Source: Monosiga brevicollis MX1 (taxonomy: Eukaryota > Opisthokonta > Choanoflagellata > Craspedida > Salpingoecidae). From it: a stretch of 64,000 nt of DNA. Both the position numbers and the translations under genes were made by a program. How positions within the stretch are numbered: position 1 is the stretch's first letter; each line of letters opens with the position of its first letter. The notes under the pieces were generated by a model, which did no database searches, was not told the DNA's origin, and worked only from the letters and a program-made list of their open reading frames with translations. The stretch lies in assembly GCF_000002865.3 (NCBI RefSeq), contig NW_001865054.1, positions 815,450 to 879,449 of the forward strand, read 5' to 3'. Shown here in pieces: positions 54,079 through 64,000 of this stretch.

Positions 54079-55155
54079 GGCGGGCAGACGTTATCTGCGG
54101 AATAGACCACGTCCACGTCGCATTGACCAAACTCAAGTGACTGCATGTGCTGGTCCAGTCGGCCAATCCGCGACGAACCCTCGCGACCTCTTTGACAAAG
54201 ATGATCGAGCAGCTCACGACACAGCTCTTGTGTGTGTGTGTGTGTGTGTGTGTCTGGCAATTCGTGTGCGTGTTTCCGCAATCGTTGTGGGTTTCCATAG
54301 CCAGTCGCTGGCCCGGTCATTTGTGATATTTTCTCTGCATAAACCTCCATTGAATGAAAGTTGAGTTCGACAATAACAAGAAGTATAGCTGCACTTACAT
54401 CGACTTCGGATGACAATGTGTGATGCTTTTGAAGTGTATAACATGTATCACACTTGATGAAAGACGGAGTGACAGAACGAATTGCATCACCCGAGCACAA
54501 CACAATCAAATGTCAGATGAAACTGTCAGACGTTCGGACGCGATTGCACAAGCCATCACACTTGTCGATTTTTTTTTTTTTTTTTTCATTTTTTTGTGCG
54601 CGTGCAGGAGTAGGGCGCGCGCCATGGTCGGCGGGAAGGGGGCTTCAATGTTTGCTACGTGGGGGCGTGGCAGTGTCGGCATGGGATGCTGGTGGCGTGT
54701 GGTGGGCTTGAAGTATGACACGCTTGAGGCTGACGGGCGATGCGGGGTTATGCTTGTAGACGTTCTCCGAGGAAATTTTCTTTGAAGCTCTTCAGCGTGG
54801 TGGACGTCAAAATGGGTGCGCGTTTTACTGTTGGGCAGCGCTGTTTCTCCATCGCCGCTTGATCTTGCCAGAGCCAGTCTTGCCTGCTATTTTCCCTTGT
54901 CTTATTTCCATGCTCCTCTTTCCCGGTGGTCTCCTCTCCTGTGAAACCTGGCCCTGCAGCTGAAATTTGTGAGTTTGATCTGTCCTTGTGCTGGAGCTCA
55001 CGTGCCGAGCTCCGCGCCAGGGAGACGCGTCCCGACGAGAGGCGAGGCGGTCTCATGGCGAGCAGTATCTCGTTTCTCGCTAGTCGCCCCTGCAGTTCCC
55101 TTTTGACTCATCCTTTTTTTGGGGTGTTTAATTTTCAATCGTTCTTTCTGCAGCT
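54079..55155. promoter_or_regulatory. Divergent region between the SET gene and ribose-5-phosphate isomerase
   Basis: Contains a (GT)n tract (54231-54252), a T-run (54569-54586) and, on the plus strand, the likely but unresolved first exon of the isomerase. Confidence 0.5.
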
Positions 55156-56700
55156 CAAGAAGTGCTGCAAGGCCTGGACACGGTTGCTCAGGCCAAGCTG
55201 CGTGCCGCCTATGCAGCGGTCGACAACCACGTCAAGGTGCGCCCTGGCGCTTCGAGTTTGAGTTTCAAGTGGTCACCAAGACAAGTTTGGGTCGCGTCAA
55301 CTACACAGAGACTTTCTTTCGAATTTGCTGACGCGTTTTATCCGACTGGCAGGATGGTCAAGTCGTGGGTATCGGCAGTGGCTCCACCGTGGTGTTTGCC
55401 GTGCAGCGACTGGCCCAGCGCGTTCGCGACGAAAACTTGCGGGTGATTTGCATTCCCACCTCCTTTCAGGTACAATGACCAAATCGCCATCAGATCTGCC
55501 TCGGGGCTGTGTTCCTATCGACAGTGACACCAACTCCAACTTGCGTAGGCGCGACAGCTCATTCTCGAGAACAAACTGGTTCTTGGCGACCTGAATGCCA
55601 ATCCCGTCGTATGTTCCAATCGTGGTCTTTCCGGTTTTACCAGCTTGAAACGATGCGCTCCTTGACTGCGCACCTGCTCATGGCCCCTTGGCCATCTCTC
55701 CGTGACAGCTGGATGTGGCCATTGACGGCGCAGATGAAGTGTCGGCCCAGTTGGACTGCATTAAAGTATGTGGCGCCGCTCATTGCAGCTCGCCTCTGCG
55801 TGGCCGACTTCAGTAGCGTGATAGCCAGCCTCTTGCCTCATTCCAATTTTCAATTTCCTGGATGCCATGGATTGCAGGGTGGAGGCGGCTGCCTTTTGCA
55901 GGAAAAGATTGTGGCGTCCAATGCCGATCAACTGATTATTATCGCCGATTACAGCAAGATTGCAGACTACTTAGGTGGGTAAACCAGCACAACTTTGGGT
56001 CCATGCTACCATTCGAGCTGCTTTGCTGGTTTGTGGCATACTCAGCCAAGCGCCCGATTCGCGACGCCAGGATCTGTCTGGAAGAAGGGCGTGCCCTTGG
56101 AGGTCATTGCCGATTGCTACGTTCCAATCATGCGCAAGGTGTTCCAAACACGCCAGCCTGCTTTTTCTTGTTCTTGTTCTTGTGCACGAGCATGATTTGC
56201 TCATGTGTCAAAAATAGCCTGTTGCTCATGCTGCTTGTTCGAATATCTAGCTCGAGAAGATGGGCGGCAAGCCGGTGCTTCGCATGGCCAAAGCCAAAGC
56301 CGGTCCCTGCGTCACTGGTACGTTGCCATGTCGCTGAGCCCTTGCTGTCCCCCCCGCTCGGGCCTCATGACAAGGCGTTGTGGCTTTGTGGCTGTGTGAC
56401 AGACAACGGCAATTTCATCGTTGACTGCGACTTTGGCGTCATGCAAGAGCCCGCCAAGCTCGAGCAGGTGCGCGCGCAAAACTTAATGACCTCCTCCAAT
56501 CTTGCATCAATGCTGGTGTCCGACCTGACTGAAGAATCGTGCTCAACCTGGTGCCGCAATCCTAGCAACTCTTGAGCATTCCCGGCTTGGTTGAGACCGG
56601 TTTCTTTTTGCAAATGGCCGTCAAGGCTTACTTTGGCATGCAGGACGGCAGTGTCAAGACGCTCGATGCACCTGCACGTAAGTGGACGTATCCACCTCGC
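55156..56700 (+). CDS. RPIA: Ribose-5-phosphate isomerase A
   Basis: Interconverts ribose-5-phosphate and ribulose-5-phosphate in the pentose phosphate pathway. Short exons read [15 protein letters not shown] (55195), [20 protein letters not shown] (about 55355-55470) and [19 protein letters not shown]. Then come [19 protein letters not shown] (near 55720) and [20 protein letters not shown] (near 55885). Next are [38 protein letters not shown] and [20 protein letters not shown]. The last recognised segment is [29 protein letters not shown] near 56650. The phosphate-binding GSGST and catalytic DGADE and KGGGG-type motifs are all present. The first exon is not resolved, because the exon at 55156 opens after an acceptor in phase 1. 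The last few codons are uncertain because a donor-like GTAAGT follows at 56679. Confidence 0.93.
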
Positions 56701-56790
56701 CAAAGCCTGTGTGCGGTCCCGCTCAAAGAATGCCTCACAATCCATTCTTGTGCTCGACGGGCCGCCGCGTATTTGACACTAGGGCAATAA

Positions 56791-57438
56791 GAGCACCTTG
56801 GCACGGGGTTGTTCTCGTGATCATTATGACTAGCTGGCTTGGCATGGGGTTGCGAGGACCTTGGCAAATCGAGAGCCATTTCGTGAAGGAGACCCATCCA
56901 TGGAAGCATGCTGTGTTCACTTGATCATGTAAAAGGAAGAAGAGGCTCATTTTCTGTACTTTCTCAACACAAACACATTGATGACATGGATGTCACTTGC
57001 CCAAAATCACAACCGCACCTCACTCATTGGGCCGAAGAAAAAAAAAAAAAAAAATTTATGGCAACGCCAAAGCTCGCGTTTCGGACAAAAGTCGGGATGA
57101 AGGCATGGTTTTGACACCTCGCGTTCACGCCTCTGCGTCATCATTAAGACCCCGAGCAAACCGTTGTCCACAAAAGGCGCTCCACACGTGGACGCTCTGC
57201 GGTCAAGGCGGCAGTATGATAACACCATCAGTGGGGACATTTATAATTCTTTTCCACGCGCAATTTTTGCTGAAAGCATTTATAACGTACATAGATAAAG
57301 TCGTTGGCAGATTCATAGGATAGCACGGGGTTGAGTGCCTTGCGGCGCTGGCGTGGGCGAAGCGCGTATCTAAAAGTGTTTAACGATCAAGGCGTAAGAG
57401 ACACAGCCCTATTGAGCGTGCTGCCACGGACAAAAAGG
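56791..57438. other. Convergent 3' intergenic region
   Basis: Between the isomerase end and the KAR5-like stop. Has an A-run (57037-57053); no gene seen. Confidence 0.6.
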
Positions 57439-59817
57439 TCAAGACCAGGACAAAACTGACCGGCCAGTTTCCGTCGCAGCCAGCGGCAGTTCGTCGTCGT
57501 CGTCTGGTGTGCAGGTGAGCAGGTGAGCAACCACGCAACACAAGAATGAGAGCGAGGGGCACACTGAAAGAAAGTGTCGTATCTGCTTACCCGAGACCTC
57601 TTCACTGCCCCAATCACTTTCGTCACTGCCATCCTCATCGGCATCGCCTTCGTCGTCACTGTCGTCATCATCAAATTCTCCTTCGTCATCACTGTAAAAC
57701 TGAAACGTGGGGTCGGCCGCCTCGCCTTCATCGTCTTCAATTGAGGCCGTGGGTGGGGACACGGCCGCAGGCCCAAAAGTTGAGGGTGCGACCACATTGG
57801 CGAGGGCCGCTTGTACGCTTTGCAGGATAGCATCATTCTGGGACTTGACAAGGCCCAGCAGGCGCTGGCTTTCGTGTGCTGGATCACGATAGTAGATGGC
57901 CGTGAAAAACAGGATGCCCAAGTCGATCATCATGACCAGCTGGCGAGAGAAGAAATAAAACAAACGATGGCAGCATGCAGTTATAACGTAAGAAAAGCAG
58001 CACAATCCTATCCCATCACCGACTCGAGGAACCTGCAACGATCAAACCTTGCGCATAGTCCAGCAGGCGTTGAGGTAATCTTGCTGTAATTGAGGATGCA
58101 CCTGCTGATCAAAGTCGATCGTTCCGTCCGCGTTCATGTACACGTACTGGTTGAGGTAGCGCTCGGCGATAATCTCGGCGCCAAGAACAACAAACATCCA
58201 AAATCTGCGCCCATAGCCAGTATGTGTGTGTGTGTGTGTGTGTGTGAAGCAGTCGGTATGAATTTTGGTCCTCAAGGCAGGCATGTACAGGGGCCCAGAC
58301 CGCATCGGAGCAATAGGTACCAACCGAGCCGAGTGCACACGGGTTGGGGTGGTAATGATGTAGGTAATTAGCGATGCAAGAAGGAAAAAGCCCATGGCCA
58401 TCAACCACTGCAGGTTGCTGCCAGTCCACTGCAGCATGCGAAGAATAAAGCCCAGAGCCTCGCGCTGCTCCCGCATGTTCCTTGTCAGCACCTCCAAATC
58501 TGCATTGGCCTACCGCAAGCGATCCAGACCGGGGAATAAGCGAGGGCTGCGCCGTGACAGGGCCCACCATCTTGAGCCGCGTTGCAAGAGGGCATTTTTT
58601 CCAGGCTTTACCTCAGTGACGGCCGATGCCACTGAATGGCTCACGTCCATCAACTTTTGCTGGTTGGAGAGTGCCACTTGCTGATCCTCCAGGAGCTTCT
58701 CGTTGTGTTGGAGCGACTGCGACAGCTTGCCATCAAGCTGTTGCGTAGACTCGTCCAACTGCTGCCGGAGATACTCTTGATTGTTGAGGATGTGTTGCTG
58801 TGATGTCTGAATGCTCGTCGTCAGCTCTGATGTCAGCACTTGCATCCGATCGTGTTCTATGACCGCCACCCAGAGATGAGTTTTGGGACGCGGGGGCGAA
58901 AAACACGGTCTCCATCGGAAGGCGAGGCACATTGGCTTGCTGTGGTCGCACCTTTTTGGATGACTTCGAGTTGCATGGCACTGGAATTGGCTGCATCAAT
59001 GAGATTGGTGACAGATTGCTCGACCATGAGGCGTTGGTAGACATTGGCTTCTTGTTGACACAGGTCGTCAACGCGTTCCTACGTGGGGAGCCCACTTTTG
59101 GTAAGTGCGGATACACGATTTGAAGCGGCAAGAATGCTTGCATTTTTTTATTCAAGACGACGAACCACAAAGCCCGTAACGAGATCGGTATATGCTGTGG
59201 GTAGGTGGAGCGACAAGGCAAGAAATAATGAGAGGGATGTGGGAGGAAAGCCCTTTGGCTTGTCCGTGCGCGGGGCAGGTTGAACCAACCGTAATGGGGC
59301 AGCTGCTTGATGCAGGCAGACATGGGCATATCGTTGGTGCAGGGATACTCTTCGCGGTGATTGTGACGGGCATAGCAATTCATCAAATGAAAGGCCACCT
59401 GTCAACATGAGACGTGGTGAGAGGCGTTTGTATGCTCAAGGCGACGCAGCAGGGCCATCGTCGAACAGGTTGGACTCACTCGGGTCTTGAGCTCTTCGTC
59501 CAAGTCATGGCAAGCCGCACCGCTGTCGTGCAAGCGCAGCAGCACTGTGTGGATGCACGACTGCAGGGGTGAGCTGGTGACGACACCCTGTGATTGGTCG
59601 TTAGGCCATCAGTGTGAGCATGGGTCAAGTGCCGGATTCTATGCATGTCACTGAAGAGCAAGGGGTAGACAGCAAGGTGCGAGGCGTGGCGTACAAGAGC
59701 AGTCATGGCCTTTTGAACCCAGGCCTCGGGGTCTTCCGTGGGGATGAGGCCATGGTTGGCCACGGCAAAAGTCAGGCTCAGCGCCAGCAGCACGCTGATC
59801 CGCATCCACCCCGCCAT
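57439..59817 (-). CDS. KAR5/GEX1/Brambleberry nuclear-fusion protein homolog
   Basis: This family sits in the nuclear envelope and is needed for fusion of gamete or pronuclear membranes in yeast, plants and zebrafish. The start MAGWMRISVLLALSLTFAVA is a signal peptide. Next come exons with the cysteine-rich domain: SCIHTVLLRLHDSGAACHDL then DEELKTRVAFHLMNCYARHN and REEYPCTNDMPMSACIKQL (59480-59290). The spacing fits the KAR5/GEX1 pattern (Cys, then rVAFxLxNC, then YPC, then mSxC). A coiled-coil stalk follows (QQHILNNQEYLRQQLDESTQ, SNQQKLMDVSHSVASAVTE). C-terminal hydrophobic segments come next: NLQWLMAMGFFLLASLITYI, FWMFVVLGAEIIAERYL and MMIDLGILFFTAIYY. The tail is very acidic (DDEGEFDDDDSDDEGDADED) and ends GRSVLSWS. 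A (GT)n tract lies in an intron near 58223. About eight exons; the junction near 59190 is approximate. Confidence 0.75.
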
Positions 59818-60249
59818 CTCGACGGAATTCTGTTGAAATGAGGGTGTTAAGGTCAAAGTGTGAGCACCCGCAGCCGCCGTCAGTCGATGGGCCCTGCACG
59901 CACAGCAATGCAGAGCTCTCCCTCCCAGCAAAAGGTGCGATGGTTCTCACAAGAAGTCGTCGTAAAAACCGAAAAGCGAATCCAAAAAAAAAGAATAGAA
60001 CGGGCAAGAGATTTTGAAATTGGGCGGGAAGTAAAGTTTATAGATGTGACATACATTACACTTTATGATGTCTTTTGTTGTTGAAGGGAGATGAAAGAAT
60101 GGCTGGATCAATTATGTTCATGCCGATTCGGATGATGAAGGAGTGGCCTGAAAGGTGGGGGCCGCGGGGGGAAAGAGGGGTCGTGGCATCGGCGGAATAA
60201 TGGATGGGGAGGTAGAGTCAGCAGACCGCTTGGGAATAACGGAACAACT
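59818..60249. other. Short intergenic region
   Basis: 5' of the KAR5-like gene and 3' of the next minus-strand gene; AT-richer near 60000-60080; no gene seen. Confidence 0.6.
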
Positions 60250-61211
60250 TTACTCTTGACGCGTGTTCTTGCGGCGCTGGACCAGATACTCGGGGGTCGT
60301 GGATTGGGACAGACGAGTCATGAGGATGTCGTCCAGCATGTCGAGGTCCTTCAGCGTGATCATGCTCTCACTGATGAGAGAGCGGATGGAGTGAGGCAGG
60401 AGGCATGCTCAATGAGATGGAAGGCACAATGAAGCAAGGATGGCACCGAGCAGGTGAGCACAGACGATGGACAAGGGGGCCTACCGCTGCTCGATTTGTC
60501 GCTCCACCACCGATTGACGCCTGGCAACTTGCTGTGATATGGGTATCCACGAGGCCGTGACAAACGAAGGGGTGCGGGAGGAGAAGAAAGCAGCCGTGGC
60601 GATGGTGAGGAGAGACTGCGCCACAGGGTTGCATTGGTACCCAGCTAGTGCCTCAGCCTTCACGAGAGAGGGGTCTGCAGACGCACCATTTCATACACGG
60701 CACGGGCGCGGTGCTGGCCGAGAGCGCGATGCTCGGCCTTGACCTCCTTGCGAACGTCTGCCAGCTTGCGCCTGCGAGGCACCGAGAACAAAAGACGGGA
60801 AGTGAGGCTTAACACCCGTACCAAGGAGAAAGCGGCGACCAGCTCGTCCCGAACGTACATCAATTCCTGTTTGCGGGCCTTGATGGCTGAGGTGGCCTCG
60901 GAGGACCGACGGCTGCCTGCAGCTTGCTGGGCCTGCTGATGCTTCAGTTGCTGGGCCAATTTCTGCTGCTTCTTCTCCTCGCGGGTCGGCATACCGTGGC
61001 GCTTGATGTAGTCGACCCGGACCTCATGCATGCCCTCGAGCCACTCACGACGGCGCTTGGAAAACGTGTCCTCGGGGCGGTGATAGCTCTTGTTCCATGC
61101 AGCCTTACCACGTCGAGCCTCCAGCACCACCGCACTCGCACCACCCAATGGCCGCAATGCTACCGACGCGGCCATGGCCTGCCCACCGCGCGCTGCCACT
61201 GTTCGCAACAT
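60250..61211 (-). CDS. Mitochondrial coiled-coil protein, possibly ribosomal protein mS26
   Basis: Starts MLRTVAARGGQAMAASVALR, a clear mitochondrial leader. The next segment is basic (RRGKAAWNKSYHRPEDTFSK), then a long charged helical region (PTREEKKQQKLAQQLKHQQA). Further exons add RRRKLADVRKEVKAEHRALG and QVARRQSVVERQIEQR. The last exon reads SMITLKDLDMLDDILMTRLS then TTPEYLVQRRKNTRQE. Overall build and the C-terminal ITxxDLxxxxxxxL...YxxV pattern resemble animal mitochondrial ribosomal protein mS26 (FITRENLEARVEAALDSP...YNWAV), which is also a basic coiled-coil protein. The match is weak, so another mitoribosomal or import-related protein is possible. Shares a 555-base divergent promoter with GNL3. 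Confidence 0.5.
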
Positions 61212-61766
61212 GATTCCCAATGTGTCTGAGGAGCAAGAAATACGAGCGTGTGTGTGTGTGTGTGTGTGTGGCACCTCTCATGGGAGGTTGTGATAGTGTA
61301 ATATGTGACACGCTTTAAACTGCATTTGGATCAGCAACTTTCAACTTTAAAGGGGTTGTCATCTTTTCTGAAAGTTGAATGGTACGGTGTTGTGTGTGTT
61401 CTCTGTGTGTGTTGAGGCACACACGTGTTTGAAGGGTCCACGAGCTTGTAGCGTTCCTTCTGTCGGCATTTGCGCCACGAGTTGCGACGCTTGCCCGTCG
61501 CTCTCTCTCTCTCTCGCTTTCGCTTTCGCTTTCGTTCCGGTCGCTCGCTCGCGCGTGCTTGCTGGCTTTTTTTGGGGGGATTTCTTGTTGAGCAGGGGGC
61601 ATTAAGCTCCCGCTGCTGCTGCCGCTGTTGCTGCTGCTGTTGTTTTGGAGGTATATCTCCTTGAACAACAGTCTCGACACCTTTTTTTCAGAGTGCCAAA
61701 GACGCCGCGCGTTGGTGACACTCGTCGAGGACCGTCGCTACTCTGACCAACATTAGCACCGGAAAC
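61212..61766. promoter_or_regulatory. Divergent promoter region of the mS26-like and nucleostemin genes
   Basis: Holds a (GT)n tract (61250-61270) and a CT/CTTTCG run (61499-61540). A frame across 61315-61680 on the minus strand is Ser/Arg/Glu simple sequence and not a gene. Two genes of ribosome function, one mitochondrial and one nucleolar, are driven from here. Confidence 0.5.
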
Positions 61767-64000
61767 ATGAAGCCCGGCAGTAAGTGGGCGCTTTATTCGC
61801 GCGCGTGCTTAGACCGAGACTCTACACCGCCGCGTTTTTTTGGGGGGGTTGTCTGGTTCGTGTGCTCAAAGAGAGAGACCTCATGGCACCGCGTCGCACA
61901 GAGAGCAAGAGCAAGCGCGTGAGCTTGAAGGACAAGTACAAGATTCAAAAGAAGGTGAAGGAGCATAACCGCAAGCAAAAGCGCGATGCCCGCCGTGCCG
62001 GCAACAAGCCCAAGTCGCTGAAGAAGGATCCAGGCGTGCCAAAGATGCATCCGATGCGTGGTGAAATTCTTGATCAAATCCAAGCGGCCAAGGCCAATGC
62101 CGAGCAGGAAAAGATTGACCGCCGTGAGCGCAATCGCCTCAAGCAACAGTATGCCCCCAAGAAGCTTAGTGCCCTCGAAGAGCTGCAGGTGGGTCCATTG
62201 GCACCCCTCTCCCAACCCAACCCAAAAGCTGCTCGCCGGAGCCTTTGTGCTCGTCATTTTGGGTCTGATGCATGCGCTTGTGTTTGCTATGCTGGCTTCA
62301 TGCAACAGCGATCTGCCGAGCAGCGTGGCCGCAGCTACGAGCGTCGGGAGCGTGTAGAGGGTCAGGCCACGCCGGGAGCGAACGACCATCTCCTGAGTGA
62401 CACCTCGCGTCGTGCCTACTACAAGGAGTTTGCTCGCGTCGTCGAGGCTGCCGATGTCATTTTTGAGGTGCTCGACGCCCGCGATCCCATGGGCAGCCGC
62501 TCGCAGTTGGTGGAAGATGAGGTGCGCAAGCATCCCACCAAGCGCCTCGTGCTCGTCCTCAACAAAATCGATCTCGTGCCACGCGACGTGGTGGAGAACT
62601 GGCTCAAGCTTCTTCGTCAAGAGTACCCCACCGTGGCCTTCAAGGCCAGTCGCCAGCAGCAACGCGACAACATGCAACAGGAGCGCTCAGCTGTTCTTCA
62701 GGCACATGGAGGTGCTGGAGCCCAGGGTGCCAGCATCCTCATGAAGCTGCTTGGCAACTACTGCCGTAACAAAAACATCAAAACAGCCATTCGCGTCGGC
62801 ATTGTTGGTGCGTGGCGCGCCCCGTCAACTCTCGTGGCCCTTCTCGCATCAGGACCCGCCCGTGTCCTTTTGACATCTCTTGGCATGTGTATCTTGAATG
62901 AAAGAAGCCCCACTGCGGCTCACTTGATCTCCGAAATCTGTCTGAATCGTCGCAGGCTATCCCAATGTGGGCAAGAGCTCCCTCATCAACTCCCTGAAGC
63001 GCAGCCGGGTTTGCGGTGTCGGCGCCCGCCCGGGCTTTACCAAGACCTTGCAAGAGGTCGCTCTTGACAAGCGCGTCAAGCTCATCGACTCGCCGGGTAT
63101 GTTCCTGCTGACTTGCCTCTGTGGACCCGTGCTTCCCAGCACAACAGATACTGTGCATCTTCTTCCCGGTTTCTCATGCGACGCGTGGCGCCACAGGCAT
63201 CGTCTTCTCGTCCAAGTCGGACCCAGCATCCTTGGTGCTGCGTCATGCTGTGCGCAGTGACAACATTGAGGACCCCACGGGCATTGTGGAGGCCATGTTG
63301 GCCCGTTGCGACCTGGCCGCCATTATGCAGCATTACGCCGTGCCTGCCTTTGCCAGCACCACCGAGTTTTTGCAACACATTTGCCGTCGCTTTGGCAAGT
63401 TGAAAAAGCATGGCGCCCCAGACATCTCTGCTGCTGCGCAGATTGTTATCAAGGACTTTAACGAAGGCAACGTCTCCTTCTACATGCTACCACCTGAGCA
63501 AGTTACCGAGCAGAGTCAAGCGACAACCAAGATTGTCGCGGAATGGAGCGCTGCCTTTGACTTGGCTGGCATTGAAGAGGACCAAGTCCAGGTGCTGCAG
63601 TCGATGGATGCTCAGCCAACTAAGAGCGGTGTTTTTGCGCTCCGTTCGGCACCCTTTGCCATGCCTCAGGATGACATTCCCGAGGATGATGAGGAAGAGG
63701 ATGAGCTGGAAGACGAAGAGATGGGCGGTGTAGCAGAGGGACCGCGCTTCGGAACCCGCACGACTCGCAAGGTATGTCTGTGGCACTCGCAGGATGCATT
63801 TGCGGGCTGCTGCTTTTTTTTATTTTTTTTTATTTTTATTTTATTTTTTTTGAGCCTCTATCGGATGGGCTTCACTCACCGGCACGAACCTTTTGTTTGC
63901 TCACTCGTTTTTCAGGCGGCAGTTGCAGCCGATGCCGAGGCTATGGAGAGTGACGACGACGAGGACGTTGTTGATGATGAAGATGATGAAGAGGACGAGG
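61767..64000 (+). CDS. GNL3: Nucleostemin-type GTPase (GNL3/GNL3L), 3' end outside window
   Basis: Nucleolar circularly permuted GTPase for large-subunit assembly. A tiny first exon (61767-61779, MKPG) splices in phase to 61902, giving [20 protein letters not shown], the basic coiled nucleolar segment. The GTPase motifs come in permuted order. G5-like DARDPMGSR is near 62490 and G4 LNKIDLVP near 62560. G1 [17 protein letters not shown] is near 62960, with the P-loop split by an intron after VGIVG. A switch segment with GFTKTLQEV and G3 LIDSPG are near 63090. The intermediate domain continues with [20 protein letters not shown]. The acidic C-terminal region ([12 protein letters not shown]) runs into the window end after one more intron (about 63773-63915). 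Complete as far as visible. Confidence 0.95.

Noticed and set aside
61315-61680. 121-residue minus-strand frame with Ser/Glu/Arg runs
   Set aside because: Simple-sequence translation in the divergent promoter of the mS26-like and GNL3 genes.
1-64000. Transposons, viral-like elements, CRISPR arrays, rRNA and tRNA genes
   Set aside because: I saw no transposase, reverse transcriptase or integrase motifs, no terminal repeats, no regular spacer arrays and no convincing cloverleaf. A tRNA scan and a repeat-library search would be needed to exclude small ones.

Overview
The window is nuclear DNA from a compact, intron-rich unicellular eukaryote. Genes sit 0.2-2 kb apart on both strands. Introns are GT..AG, mostly about 100-200 bases, and GC is moderately high. 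The gene set mixes animal-type families (AF4/FMR2-like, C9orf72, aftiphilin/gamma-synergin, Nedd4-family-interacting protein, nucleostemin, kelch-type receptor kinase) with ancient families that animals have lost or rarely keep (topoisomerase VI A of the plant type, KAR5/GEX1). This combination suggests a choanoflagellate close to Monosiga, which is an inference from gene content and architecture. I see no prokaryotic operons, CRISPR arrays, phage or intact transposons. Gene functions were assigned by reading exons and motifs by eye, so most internal splice sites are approximate.

Layout. 0-11 kb: an unidentified gene tail, fumarase (-), a small acidic protein (-), and an AF4/FMR2-like transcription scaffold (+). 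11-21 kb: an actin-related protein (-), a small OXLD1-like mitochondrial protein (+), a C9orf72 homolog (-) and a C2H2 zinc-finger factor (-). 21-24.5 kb is the largest stretch without a recognisable gene. 24.5-31 kb: topoisomerase VI subunit A (-), ASF1 histone chaperone (+) and a DUF4535-like microprotein (-). 31-39 kb: an aftiphilin-like adaptor with a very long DFGDF repeat array (+), an unknown small protein (-), ATG10 (+) and an NDFIP homolog (-). 39-47 kb: nucleoporin gp210 (-). 47-55 kb: a kelch/EGF receptor with a TKL-type kinase domain (+, with an assembly gap in one intron) and a SET-domain methyltransferase (-). 55-64 kb: ribose-5-phosphate isomerase (+), a KAR5/GEX1/Brambleberry nuclear-fusion protein (-), a probable mitochondrial ribosomal protein (-) and nucleostemin/GNL3 (+, cut by the window end).

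The genes do not form one pathway. Loose themes are membrane traffic and degradation (C9orf72, ATG10, NDFIP, aftiphilin-like), the nucleus (gp210, KAR5, TOP6A, ASF1, AFF-like, ARP, SET, zinc finger) and basic metabolism or ribosome work (fumarase, RpiA, GNL3, mS26-like). The most notable observations are the thirty-unit AP-1-ear-binding motif array, the plant-type TOP6A, the KAR5 homolog, the AF4-domain protein, the kelch-TKL receptor, and a hexanucleotide repeat inside an intron of the C9orf72 homolog.
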